Part shown: piece by piece, positions 50,801 to 62,165 of the stretch
Numbering within the stretch: the stretch's first letter is position 1
Layout of the letters: the number at the start of each line of letters is the position of its first letter
Source: Oxyruncus cristatus
Lineage: Eukaryota; Chordata; Aves; Passeriformes; Cotingidae
Assembly (NCBI GenBank): GCA_013399855.1
Contig: VXAY01003150.1
Location: 2,823,261-2,887,260 of the forward strand
DNA: 64,000 nucleotides
Direction of reading: 5' to 3'
Translations under genes and position numbers: made by a program
The notes under the pieces: model-generated
Databases searched by the model: none
Seen by the model: the letters and a program-made list of their open reading frames with translations, nothing else
Told to the model about the DNA's origin: nothing

Positions 50801-53800
50801 TTTGTAACAGATGCAGAAAATCTGCCCTTGTAGTTTCCTTATGCTGAAAGCAGAGTGGTGCACAGCTCCCACGTAGAACTTGCTGTACATCACTTCCTTA
50901 ATACTTGAAAACTGATTTACAGTCGCATCCCTCCCCTCACCCTTTAATGACCTTCTAGCTGCATTACAACCTCAGCTTCATCTGCTGCAGCAAACCACAA
51001 GGCTCAACTTCTCTGTAATTATTTATTTATTTGTTTTTCTTTGAAGAACTCCCCTGTGACTCCCCCTCACAGTCACAGCTGGGCAGAGGGGGGAATTTAA
51101 GGCCTCAACTCGCAGAGGGGTGTGCTGGCAAATTACGCTTCGGAAAAACAGTGACTTCAGGTGATGGGATTGGCTCAGCTGCTATTAATCTGTGTATCAG
51201 CTTTTCCAAAGATGCTTATGCTGGAAGATTAGTGAATAAAGCATCCATGTAATGCTGAAGCTACGGAACACAGCTTTACAGAAACCATCTGCTCCCAGGA
51301 TTGGACGGATTGGTGACGGGATTAGAGCACTGCATACCCACAGGCTTCATAACGGAGAGAGACACAACCCTCACTGTCCCTTTCCAACTGCCCAGAGACC
51401 TTGGAGTGCGGGGGAAGGTGCAGTGGGTTGAAACACAGCCCCTCCATGGTGCAGGAATCCCCAGGTTCCCGTGTGGCCACTGACACGCTTGAAGTGACAG
51501 GGATCAGACAGGAAGGGGAGTACCAGGGGGCAACACAAGCTTTGTTTCAATATTAATAGCTATTTCAGAGAACTGAAAATTAATTGAGCTTAAAACTATT
51601 TCCTGTACTGTCCATTTCATGGCAGTGACAAAAATAGCTGATTTCTTGATATACCACTTCCTTGTTTGCACATACCACCAGGGCTACTCATCTGCTATTT
51701 TTTTCATTCTCTGCCACGTACGACAATGCTGCACTACAGCGCCATCATTATCTTTAATTATTACCTAAAATCATAGAATTGAAACAGAGTAAATCAGAAT
51801 TCCTTCAGGTTTGGTTGTCTACAGGCAGGAGGGCAGCAGGAGGCCAGGGACTGGCCAAAGCCCAGCTTCCAGCTGCGGGTGTCCTTACATACCCCACACG
51901 CACCCACACTCACTTATTCTGCACTTCTTTGCTTTATGCCTGTCAAGAACTGAGATCTGGAGAGAGCTCCTTGTGTCCTTGAAGGACACAGCCAGGGAGG
52001 AGATGGTTTTATTGCTCTGTCACCGAGGGAATGTTTTTGAATTCCATATTCATGAGGAGAGAAACCCCGAGGTTGGCACTGCTGTAACACCGGTTGTCTG
52101 GAGCATCCACAGAGTCACCCCCACCCCCATGTCCCAGCAGGACGTGGGTAGGATCAATGAGAAGTCAATCCAACAGTGACTGTGTGGGCTCTGTTTATGA
52201 ACACATGCCCGTTTTATGGCTCTTTGCTGGCACCCCCCACCAGTATCTGCAGTCAGACCATGGCAAGCAAAGCAGCTGCTCCCAGATGCAGCTGGGAGTG
52301 TCACCCCCACTTGGTGGCAGGACCCCAGGAGTCCAGACCAGGAGGTGCTGTGTCTATCCCCAGGGCACAGGGACACTGCAGACCCCCACATGAGCTCAGC
52401 AGAGAAGCTCAGAGGCAACAGCTCACCCATGAGGTGAACTCAAAGACAGCTCAAGCTCTCCCAGAGCTCACCCCTGAAAGCTTATCAAGCAAGACCACAA
52501 TAGTATGGAAATCATGGGGCAGAAACAGCACTCCACAATCCTGGCACCTCCAGAGTATTCCAAGACCTGCACAGCTGGAGGCAAGCTGGACACAGAGACC
52601 TCAGATCTGCTGCCAGGATACACAACTTACCCACACAATTACCTCAGGCCATGCAAAGGCAAGAATGCCAAATCATTATCATGTTGTCCCAGTCACTCAC
52701 TGATCTTCCTACACAACCAGTGTCTAAAACTAGAAGTGGGAAAAAAACTAAAAAGAGGCCACAAGTCATATTTATGAAAATTAGAACTGTTACTCATTAA
52801 AAATAAGAAAATTTTAATTTTATTAATTAAATAGCCTTGCCAGGCTCAAATTATCTGCCACAACAGTCCTACACTTCAACAAGATTGAGTTGCTTCTCAT
52901 CAAAACTGCTTTGAGCATCTCAGGCCCAGCAAATAAACAAGTTTTCTTTGTACTTTCCTTTAAATTCTTCAGCTGGAGCCCTGGTTCCCACAGCCCATAC
53001 AAATAACCTTGAACGGGCAGCTGGCACAAGACAGCATCTTCTAAATTCTCCAGAAAACTCTGTTCCCCCAGCAACAAACTGCTTTGCACTCTGTCCCAGG
53101 CACGGGAGGTCCAGCCTTTACTGTTTGCTCAGCCTCCTTCCTAAAATCAAGTGCAAATGCCCCCTCACACACATTTCCTTAAGAAATGTGGGCCTTTAAC
53201 ATAGCTTTGGTAAAGCAAGAGAGAATCGAATAAGATAATATCTGTGAAGATACCTGAGGAAACTACAGGCAACTGAGAGGGGAAACAGATTCTCAGTCCA
53301 TGAAAATGATTTACAGCTTCCTTGAAGGCAGGATACTTCATTGATTTATCTCAGTTAAAGATCGGGTTCCGTTTTTTAGAAGGATTTTAAGTGGTAATGC
53401 AGCTATTCAGCACTTCTGAATGGGAGTGGAACACTCAGCCAAGCAGGAGAAAGCCAAGCAAGTTCCCCCTCCATATACTTGCTAAGATTAGTGTTTATGT
53501 AACACTTCAGGCACAATAAATTACAGTTATTTTGTAACATATAAAGCACACACCGAGCATGTAACTGGATTTTCCTATTTTTATGCTGCTGGATGTATCC
53601 AAAACTGGCTTTTAATGAAATACAGCCTACTTTCCCACACGTTTGATTTTACTCTGGGAAAGGAAATGAGTGCTACAAATGCTGGTACCACTTTTACCAT
53701 CCATGGCCCTGTATTTCATTTCAGTCTTTAACTATCAGAGAAGGACTCAGGGATTCCACATTTTCACAGGTTGGGTTTATTAGACCTGAAATGGCCCGGG

Positions 53801-56800
53801 GCACTTCAGCATCGCTGCAGTGGTACAAGGTAAGCAGCCATAGAGGGCTCTGTGTGAATTCCTAAGGCTTGGGAGAGGTGATAACACACAGCAGGATTGC
53901 TGGTGCAGGATTAGCAAAAGCTTGGCTGATTTAATCACCTTGTTACAAGGACCCTCCTTCTGAGGTTCTCCTCCAGCACAGAGGTTTTAGAATACCTTGA
54001 AACTGTAAACTACGCACCTCCATGCTAAAATTTTAACTTTTTGTGACATGTAGAACAGCCCTCAGTACCTGCTGAAGACAGGTTTGTCACAGGTTCGAAT
54101 TGGTTTTGGCTCATGGGAGCACCTCACCATTCTTTTTGGAAGGGATACCAGGGCCAGGGAGGAAGAACACTGCAAGATACTGCATGAATGGAAAGAAAGA
54201 CTTCCAAGTTGGTTTTGTTCCAATAAGGACAGCTTTCCATGCACACTGACCTCCAAAACCAGCAGCACACCCAGAGCTGGCAGGGAGACAGCAAGCCCAG
54301 CTCACTGGGCTTTGGGAAGTGTCTGTTTCTGCTCAAAGAGATCTCCCTCCTGCCAGCAGTTACTCCAAACTTTCAGTCCACTCCCTCCACTCCTGCCCTT
54401 CTCTGGCTTTCAGAGGGTTATTTGGAACAAAGTGCATTAGACATACACTTTTTCAAGCCGTCTCCAAGGTCAGATTTCCCTTGTTCATCTTCCATTCTGC
54501 TTTGCAAACATCCCTGTATCTTCCCAAAACGCACCTCGAACAGAGGAATTTTTTTTTTCAAATGCTCATTGCTTAAATTCCCAAACCAGTTCTTCATTGT
54601 ACACTGAATACAAGTTAATGGTGGAGTGCTAAGCTTCAAGCCTGGGCCAGCTGTCAAAAGATGCAATTAAGATTAAATTCTCCCCCCATCACACATAAAG
54701 TTGCAAGCTGAGTTTAGGCCAGCAAGCACATACAAACTCACGCAAAACTTGGGTACACAAACATCCTCAGGTGTCACCTCAGCACAGGTGACATCCTGGA
54801 GGATAAGAAGCAGCAGGAGCCACTTACCTTCAGAGGGAAGTATTTCACCGGACCTGGATGGCAGATGAGGTGGTCCAAAGCTGGACCTCATCATGGCTCC
54901 TTCCTTCCTCAGCGGAGGAGATGCTGTGAGGGTGCTGTGTTTGCAAACCCTCTGGCACAATCCTCTGAAAGGAGCCCTCCATACCCACCTCCAGAACTGC
55001 AGACAAGTTGTGCATGGCATGAGCTGTGTCTTACCAATTCCAAGAGCCAGCAGATCTCCCTCCATTGTGTTACCAGGATGACCAGTCATGGTTCTGTGCG
55101 GTGAAGCCATTTTCCATACCTTTCACAAGACAAGGCTGCTGAGCAGCTCACTGAGTTTAGGTCAAAAAGAGAAGCAGCTATTTGGAGACAAGAGACATTT
55201 ACAACTTTACTTTCACCTGCACTTTAAGACAAGCTAGAAACAAGAACATCCTCTTCCTTGAAAGTTCTGTCTTCAAAGGGGAGTCCTGATCCACCTCCTT
55301 CTCACCTGGAGTGAGGCACAAAGCCAGCTGGGTCCCAGCTTGCTCCCAGCATTCTCCAGGGAGCTCATGAGCTCCAGGTGGTGCCTTGCTGAATGAAGTG
55401 ACTGCAGGCAGCTCCCTTCCCAGGATGTCAGGTAACACATCCACACTCCCACAAGCTCTTCCTCGCTTTCATCTCTTCTATAAATGCACAGGGATACAAA
55501 CTAAGATGTATATGGCCATGTACACAAATTATCTGCTCCAGAATAAAGCCTGTTGCTTCCACACTGTGCTTTGTGTCATCACCTGAAGCAAGTGATGCAG
55601 TTTCCCTGACAGGCTGGAACAACTCACAAGTGAAGACAAGCACCCACAGTGCTTGGCAAGAGTGTCAGACTTCACAGTACAGAGCAGAGAATGAGCCATC
55701 TTACTGTACCCACACCTTCAGCTGGGTGCATGCACAGAAACAAAGCAATGTGTGGCTGGGGCAGCTTGTGTTTCTCTCCAGGAAGTGCCAGCATGTATTT
55801 TTTTATCCATCACTGTTGATACACTGGTGTCTTGTCAGATCTTGTTCCCACTCACCCACTCCATCCTTCTCAGGGAGGTGAGGACAGGTGTGTTGACTGA
55901 GGCATGAACAGCTTGAATTTCTGGGACTTTTCTACCCTTGCCTTTAGTGAAAGCAAACCATGAAAACCCACAGGCAGCTTTGTCAGCCCAGACAATGAAA
56001 AATCTCCTTTAAAGACAATGAAGTCCAGTGTTCCTCTGCCAGTAACATATTTCATTGCTTTAAATCACCCAAGTACTTCCTCATCCAACCATGAACCCCT
56101 GACAGCGGCACTTGCCTCCTCTGGTCTCTGCTCTGACCAGAAAACCTCTCCCTACCCGTGTCCCTGGCTTTCTAAAAAGGCAAAGGCAAAGTGGAAAAAA
56201 CGGTTTCCAGCTGGAAATGTTTTTGACCCTTCTCAGATAATTATGCAGAATTCTTCCTAGTTCTTAGCCCTTCAGCAGGGAACTGGAAAGGGCAGTGTTG
56301 CCCTCTTCCTGTTTTCTACACGGACAGAGCTGTTCACTCTGGAAGTGGTTAGGCTGCAGGAGGGATGAGGCTTTTGTTACAGTCTAGCTGTTACTGTGCA
56401 CCAACTTAAACCTGGCTCTTCTAAATACCAGACTTACCATCACTTGCAATTTATATTAGATTGGGATCTAGGCAGCCAAAAAGAGGGGAAAAATAGATGG
56501 TTAAAACTGGCCTATTTTATGCTGTGTCATAATTCCTTAAAACTCTGTTTAGACTGTAAGTGAATCACACACTGGATGCAGCTAAAACTGTTATCATCAC
56601 ATTTGAAATTCCACGCCCAGTGCGAGACTATTGCCATAAATAACTGAGGGTTCCGAGAGGCCCTGGGGAGCCTGTCTGACATTCTGCCTTCTTGCAGGAG
56701 CCCTGTAAAGGAGCAGGAGGTTTGGGGACCCCCAGGTGACCAGCAGGTAGATTGTTCTGGCTTCCCAGAAGCCACGTGTCATCCATCAGTTCCACAGCCC

Positions 56801-58382
56801 GAGCCGAAGAGGGTAGCTGGGCTGATCTCCCCAGGGTGGAAGCTCGGGAAAAATAACATTGTGGGAAATGTCAAATGAGACAGGATAGGAAAAGTCAAAA
56901 GGTACTCAAGTCAACTGAACACATACTAGGAAGGCAAATTGCCGTAGCAGACACTCCCTTGATCCAAAGGCCAGAGGTAGGACTGTTAGAAACTAAGAGG
57001 GGTGATGGGGAGATGATGCTGCAGCTCACCCAAAAAACCCCTTATGGCTTTTCCCCCATAAGCTCTCTCCTCTCACAGGGAAAAGGAATGCTTAACAAGA
57101 CAACTGCCTTCATAGCATTCCTGCCCTACTGCTCCTGAGTAGTAGTGCAAGGACCTGAACTTTTTTACCTGTGTACATGTCATACAATTTGTAAGCACTG
57201 ACAGACCCAATGCACCCCAACAGATGGGCATGCAGAGAGCCAGGCTCTGAGCTGAAGGAACAGCTCTGCCTGCACTGGTGCAAGGCTGGTGCAAATCCCC
57301 AGGGTCACGGAGCAAAGACACTTGCACTGGTTTCACCACGGCAGAAACAGGCCAATGAGTTCACAGGATTTATTCAAAACAGGAGAAGAAAAAGCTTTCT
57401 TTACAGACCTGATGAAACACACCAGTACAGAAGACAGGGAAGGTGTTCTCACCGACATACAGAGACTGCAGAGCTACTCCTTCCATCATGCTGCCACAGG
57501 AGTCCCCAGGAGTAGGAAAAAGCTGCCCTTCTCAGTTCTGCCTGTGTTTCAGCATGAGAAGCAGAGCACACTCTCCCTCCCCATGGCTCATGAAGCATGG
57601 AAGCAATAAATCTGCTCCCCACCTACTCAGAAAAGCACACAGCAGCTGAGAGATTCCCTCTGGTAGCTTGCAGAAGATTGGTACTCGTCTAGAAGCAGCT
57701 CTGTGGTATTTGTGTTACTGGGGACAGCAAGTGATTTGCCAACAGTTGCAAAGGTAGAGCAGCAGAGAGCTGGAAAGAGGTACTGACTTTCAGTGAGTTC
57801 TTCCATTTGTGCCTTGGAGCATCTTCCCCAAAACATTTCTGAAATAAGGGTTCTTCTGTACCAAGCCCAACACTGCACTGGAGAAGTAAATGTTCATTAA
57901 AATTTATTTTAAATTATTTTAAAAAAGGTAAAAGATTTAAAAGTCTTGCAAGAATCACTGAATTGTGAATTGCCTCCCTCTTCCTTGGCCAAAAATGTCA
58001 CCTGAGTGGTTTTAGAAGTCTCACAATTTGGAAGGAAGTTGTCAAGGTAACTTTACAAACTATTTATAAAATGAAGTATTTTGGACTAGGAACTTAGCTT
58101 ATCAGTACACAGCTTGACAGCATTTCCATAGATCAGCCCTGCTCTGAAGAGCTCCTAGGACTATGGGAACAACTTTAAATTATTTCTCTTGTTTCCCAGT
58201 GGACCAGGTTTTTGGCTGTCATAACCCCTTCTGAGCAAACCAAACTGTGTTCACCATTTGATCCCAAACTTGTGCAATCTCAGCTCAGAAAGCCTCTCCC
58301 ACACCTCCCATACACCATCACGGGCTGAGAGGCAGACAGAGCTATCCACCCACTGCATGAGCCTGGCTCCATGGGGAGGGAA
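41856..58382. other. Intergenic stretch toward ST6GAL1
   Basis: It holds the CR1 tail at 49471 and an unexplained 145-codon minus-strand frame at 54673-55110. Distal ST6GAL1 3' UTR may reach into 57.3-58.4 kb. Nothing else is recognised. Confidence 0.5.
49471..49560 (-). mobile_element. CR1 3' tail fragment
   Basis: The plus strand contains ATCACAGAATTGCAGAATGG followed by CTTGGGTTGGAAGGGACA, then a diverged GATGATGTACTTTCAACCTC and GGCAGGGACACATTCCA. This is the CR1 3' end in reverse orientation, running slightly into the body of the element. Confidence 0.85.
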
Positions 58383-58586
58383 TTTATTGCAGTGACTCAT
58401 GCAGATGCTGCGTGGATGTACCACAGTGAGTTACCACCACCTGACAGAGCTGGTCAGCCAAGCCCTAAGAGCAAGCGCTGCTACATGGAAGAGCTGTCAA
58501 AACACACCAGTGCTTAGACCTAACAAATCTGACAACCCTGATTTAAAAAGTGCTTTGACAATCAAGGAAAACTAAACACCAATCCG
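58383..58586 (-). other. ST6GAL1: ST6GAL1 3' UTR, proximal part
   Basis: The sequence directly after the ST6GAL1 stop codon is noncoding. The first AATAAA on the minus strand is at 58383-58388, about 200 nt past the stop. Further candidates lie at 57903-57908 and 57369-57374. Mammalian ST6GAL1 has a long 3' UTR, so the true end could be more distal. The choice of poly(A) site cannot be made from sequence alone. Confidence 0.4.
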
Positions 58587-58828
58587 TTAGCAATGCACTT
58601 TTCGGAAGCCGGGCAGAGTGGCTTTCCCGTGAGTATAGATGTCCTCGTCTGTGCCCTGGTTCATGTGCTTCACCAGGTTCTTCTCGAAGAGCAGAGGGTG
58701 GTAAGCTCCCATGGTGCAGGCGTGGTCGTGAAACTTCTGGTAATAGTGGCAAATGTCCGTCTGCCGCTTGGAAGGGAGGAATTCGTACACGTCCACCTCA
58801 TCACACAGCGTCATCATGATCACGATGC
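58587..58828 (-). CDS. ST6GAL1: ST6GAL1 terminal coding exon (beta-galactoside alpha-2,6-sialyltransferase 1, C-terminus)
   Basis: This exon encodes the last 79 residues of the Golgi enzyme that transfers sialic acid in alpha-2,6 linkage to terminal galactose of N-glycans. It begins after a pyrimidine-rich acceptor ending CCCCAG and completes a glycine codon split with the preceding exon. It then reads [20 protein letters not shown], the second half of sialylmotif S with its conserved cysteine. Further on come HYYQ (motif III) and HPLLFE (motif VS, HxxxxE), then [15 protein letters not shown] and the C-terminal GKATLPGF...HC before a TAA stop. The order and spacing match the C-terminus of mammalian ST6GAL1 as I know it from the family. 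ST6GAL2 is the alternative, but the ATLPGF...HC ending favours ST6GAL1. The exon is 242 bp with no frame break, so the gene appears functional. Confidence 0.95.
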
Positions 58829-60668
58829 CTGGGGAGGGACGGAAAGCACACATCCCACATCAGCCCGGAGAACCAATCACACACTCCAGCAAGACAGGCA
58901 GGCAGCAAGGAGCATCCAGCTCCAAGGGGAAGGGTTTCCTTTTGGGACATTCAGAGCGGAGGGGCAGAAGACAAGCCTGGCCAGAGCAGGGATGTTTTCT
59001 GAAGCTCTCTCTTGCGAAGTGTACAATTGCCGTGGTCACAGCACGTTGTTTGCAGTGACAGCCCTGCCAAAAGGCCAAATTTTTAAGAGTGCTACCGTTC
59101 TCCATGACCTTCATGGAAACCTGGGTGTCTGCCAAGCAGGCACTACGCTTAGCTGCTTGGGTAAGCAGGGATGAGACCTTCACCTTTTCCCCACCTGCCT
59201 CTGGTGCATGCAGGGAATGTGAAAGGGTCTGGTGCTGGGAGATGCTCAGGGAGACCTCAGCAGCCTCTGCTCCTCAAGGCTCCCCGCAGCAGAGCGGTGC
59301 TGCCCTCCTGTGTCTTCTGACAGGCACAGGGACTACTCGAGGACATCACACTGGGCACAGCCTGAAGACTTTTTGGCCAGATCAGATGTGAGCCATAGTT
59401 ACTGGCTACTTTTATTCTAAGTGCAAGCATATACCAGGGAATCAGAACCAGTGTATAACAACACAGAAATTCATGCAGTGCCTGAGATATCAAGGACGCT
59501 GCACAATCAGAGGAACACAGATTGCAAGATATTAGAAGAACCCATCTGTGAAACCACTCATTTACCTAAGGTGATTTTAAACACATTTTCAACCACTTTT
59601 TCAAATGACAACTTTCAATCACACTTAGACCTTCCAGAGAAGCCAGAGTTGGAAACTAGAACCCGTCTGTGCCCCTGAATTTGGCGAGGTGATTTGCTTA
59701 ACAAAGCAGGTAACTTGGCCCCAGGTTAAGCCACAGAGGAATTGCTGTCTGACGTGGCCCGGTGCCTGTTAATTTTGTTGCTGAAGCATCAATTATGCTG
59801 TTACACAGTTATTCTGCACATATCCCAGCAATCATTTAAGAGCTGCTGGACCTGGCAAAAATATGAAGTGACTCTGTTTACATGGAGATGGAAAGGTGCC
59901 TCTGCCAAGCAGTAACGGGAGCAGAGACAGGAGCAGGCAAAAGGTGGAAGCACAGCAGTTGGACATTCCATGGCAAGCAAGACTACTTGTCTTGTGCGAT
60001 TTCAAATACACGTGAGCTTTCCCAGAGGTTCACTCCTTTTTTATCCATCTGGTCATGAGATCTGCTCTCCACTAAGTAGGAAAACCTTTGCAACAGCAGA
60101 ATGTAAAATGAGCTCCTTCGCTGAGAGGCATGCTGACATGCAAGAAGTTAGCTTGCTGAGTAAGGGGGAATATCACTGAACTTTTCAGGGCAACTGCTTA
60201 GTCTGACCACCCCCAGCCCCTCAGTAAGACTTCTATATATATATGTTATATATGGAAAGGATGAACAGGCTAGCACTCAGAATTCATCTGCAGTAACCAG
60301 AGTTATTTGCCTGACAAGATCTGAGCCTGCAGGAACCGTATCCTTCCTCTCACACCCTGTGGGAAATGCTCTGGCACCAGAAGCTAGAAATCCAAGAGAC
60401 CATCCCAGTGTTGCAGTCTGCCCTCCCGTTTCCATGTGGAACTGGGCTATGTTTGTAACTGCTGTTTCAGAGGGGTGCTGCAAACCACTCACTGTAATGC
60501 AACTGACCTGCTACTTTAAAGACAGGAAGCTTAAGTTTTGGCATAAGACAAACACTGTAAAAACAATTCTGATAAGCACCATAGATTTGTAGCTGTCTTT
60601 GAAAAAAGGCATCCTGGAGAGTTCCTGCCTGCAAACTGAAACAGAAGTTTAGAGGGCAATTATCTTAC
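58829..60668 (-). other. ST6GAL1: ST6GAL1 last intron
   Basis: The intron is bounded by GTAAG at 60668 and CAG at 58829. It contains a TA-rich microsatellite near 60234-60253 and no other recognised feature. Open frames in it, for example on the plus strand at 58593-59174, overlap the ST6GAL1 exon antisense or lack similarity to anything I know. Confidence 0.8.
60234..60253 (+). repeat. TA-rich microsatellite in ST6GAL1 last intron
   Basis: Two short TATATA blocks are interrupted by a G. Confidence 0.85.
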
Positions 60669-60843
60669 CAAGCATTCCTGATGACGGTGGATTAGGCTGA
60701 ATATCCTCCGGGGAATTTTCCTGCAGAATATCCCAGAGTTGCCACGGCATTTTTGGATTCAGGATATAGAAGGGCTGCTCTGGATATGTTCTACGATACG
60801 CCTTATAGCTTTCAAAAAAGTTGTAGTCTGGTTTTCTGTACCA
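60669..60843 (-). CDS. ST6GAL1: ST6GAL1 penultimate coding exon (sialylmotif S, first half)
   Basis: The 175 bp exon is bounded by an acceptor (tract ending TTCTGCAG) and a GTAAG donor. It encodes 58 codons plus the first base of a glycine codon. The reading begins [18 protein letters not shown] and includes [20 protein letters not shown]. It ends [14 protein letters not shown], which is the start of sialylmotif S in the CMP-sialic-acid-binding GT29 fold. The phase-1 junction joins exactly to the terminal exon at 58828, across an intron of about 1.84 kb. Family members carry the same split inside this motif. No stop or frameshift is present. Confidence 0.95.
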
Positions 60844-62063
60844 CTGCAGAACAGAAACAAGAAGTCAGACTATTTCTGGCCCATTTTCCTGTAACCAACA
60901 GGAAACAAGGATGAGTGAACCTGCTGATGCTGGGTAAAAGGTCCTGCTACACCTGCACACTCTCAGCTGCAACCCTTGGGTCACTGCGGTGACTTGACTC
61001 AGCAAACAGAGGAGGGAAAACACAAATCTCAGTGAAGGAACATTAAGTGAGATCAGCACCTTGTATAATTTCATTCTGTACCTCCCAATAGCAGATGATA
61101 TTGAGAACTCTGCTTTAAATGTTACAGACCCCAGTCCTTCTCTATGTTGCAGTACAAAGCTTCCTACTCTGCAGGCAAGTGTTCTCAGCACAGCCTCCTA
61201 AACCAGGCTGGGCTGATTTGCATCTGAAAACTTCCCCTTTCAGTAAAAACACTTTTTTTTTTAAATTATTTTGAGGGTTTTTTTTCCCTAGGCTACAAAT
61301 ATCCCCTCCTGGTTTTACTGACTCTCACATATGCTGTACATACCCCTTTATGCCTCCTGGAGCTGTGGGACTAGACACAGGAATAAACATCAGTGAGAAA
61401 ATAGGAAATGCAGTCCAGAGAAAGGAGAACAAAGACCTTTCAGCTAAAGACAGAGCTCTAAATAAGAGTAAAGAATGGACTATTCACTTCTACCTGCTTT
61501 TACCATGAGCCTCCAAAGCTCATCACTTATCAAACAACGCTCTTTTGTACTCAAAATCAGAAGTGAGTGCTGGAGGGATTGCAACACCCACCAGTGACAG
61601 CCTTGCTGACACAGAGAGGAGACACTTGCTAAGATCTTCAGAGGGTTTCCTAATCCGTTCATAATGCATCAAGTATATCCCACGTCTCACTGGTGCTTGG
61701 CATACCCAAGCATCAACCAGCAGTAAATCTTAGAGTAACTGCCAGAAAGAAGAGATCCTCCTCTAACTGCTGCAGCCAGCAGTGACCTCCTCCCTGTGGC
61801 ATCAGTCCATGGGAATGTAAAGCTGGTGACCTGTTACACTTGGCCCGATGCCCTTCACAGGGATGGGGAACAGGCAAGTGTTTTCATAGGAGCACTCATG
61901 CATGGGGTGTTCTCAGAAGTACACACAGATATATCCATAATAACAAAGAGGTAAAAGAGAATGGCCTTGAAAGGAGTGATTACTTACGTTAGAAGGAAGT
62001 GGGTTAACAGAGGCACTTCAAAGCGTATAAATCTGATTTTATTTACAGAAAACTCAGCCTTAC
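60844..62063 (-). other. ST6GAL1: ST6GAL1 intron between the two internal exons
   Basis: The intron is bounded by GTAAGG at the 62063 side and by CTGCAG next to 60843. A T-rich stretch lies at about 61250-61290. I see no coding, RNA or repeat feature beyond that. Confidence 0.8.
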
Positions 62064-62165
62064 CTCATGAATTTCTGCGTGATAAGGTGCTGGATCCCAG
62101 ACAATTAAGATTCCAGTGTTATACAGCGTTTCCCTCAGGAACTGCTTCTCTTCAACAGTGACAAG
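62064..62165 (-). CDS. ST6GAL1: ST6GAL1 internal coding exon (third from last)
   Basis: The exon is exactly 102 bp, 34 codons in phase 0. It lies between an acceptor (TTATTCAAG before CTTGTC) and a donor (CATGAG followed by GTAAGG). It encodes [16 protein letters not shown], then [13 protein letters not shown] and AEIHE. This corresponds to the segment after sialylmotif L in mammalian ST6GAL1 (LVTTEKRFLKDSLYN...ILIVWDP). It joins in frame to the exon at 60843 across an intron of about 1.22 kb. The exon with sialylmotif L and the N-terminal membrane anchor is not in this window and should lie beyond position 64000, since the gene runs on the minus strand. Confidence 0.94.

Noticed and set aside
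51771..51790. TCATAGAATTG, resembling the CR1 terminal repeat
   Set aside because: There are only about 11 matching bases and no GGTTGGAAGGG core follows.
52176..52703. 175-codon open frame on the plus strand
   Set aside because: The composition is low in structure, there are overlapping frames of similar length, and it shows no similarity to a known family.
58593..59174. 193-codon plus-strand frame
   Set aside because: Its first part is exactly antisense to the ST6GAL1 terminal exon, and the remainder is intron. It is a shadow frame.
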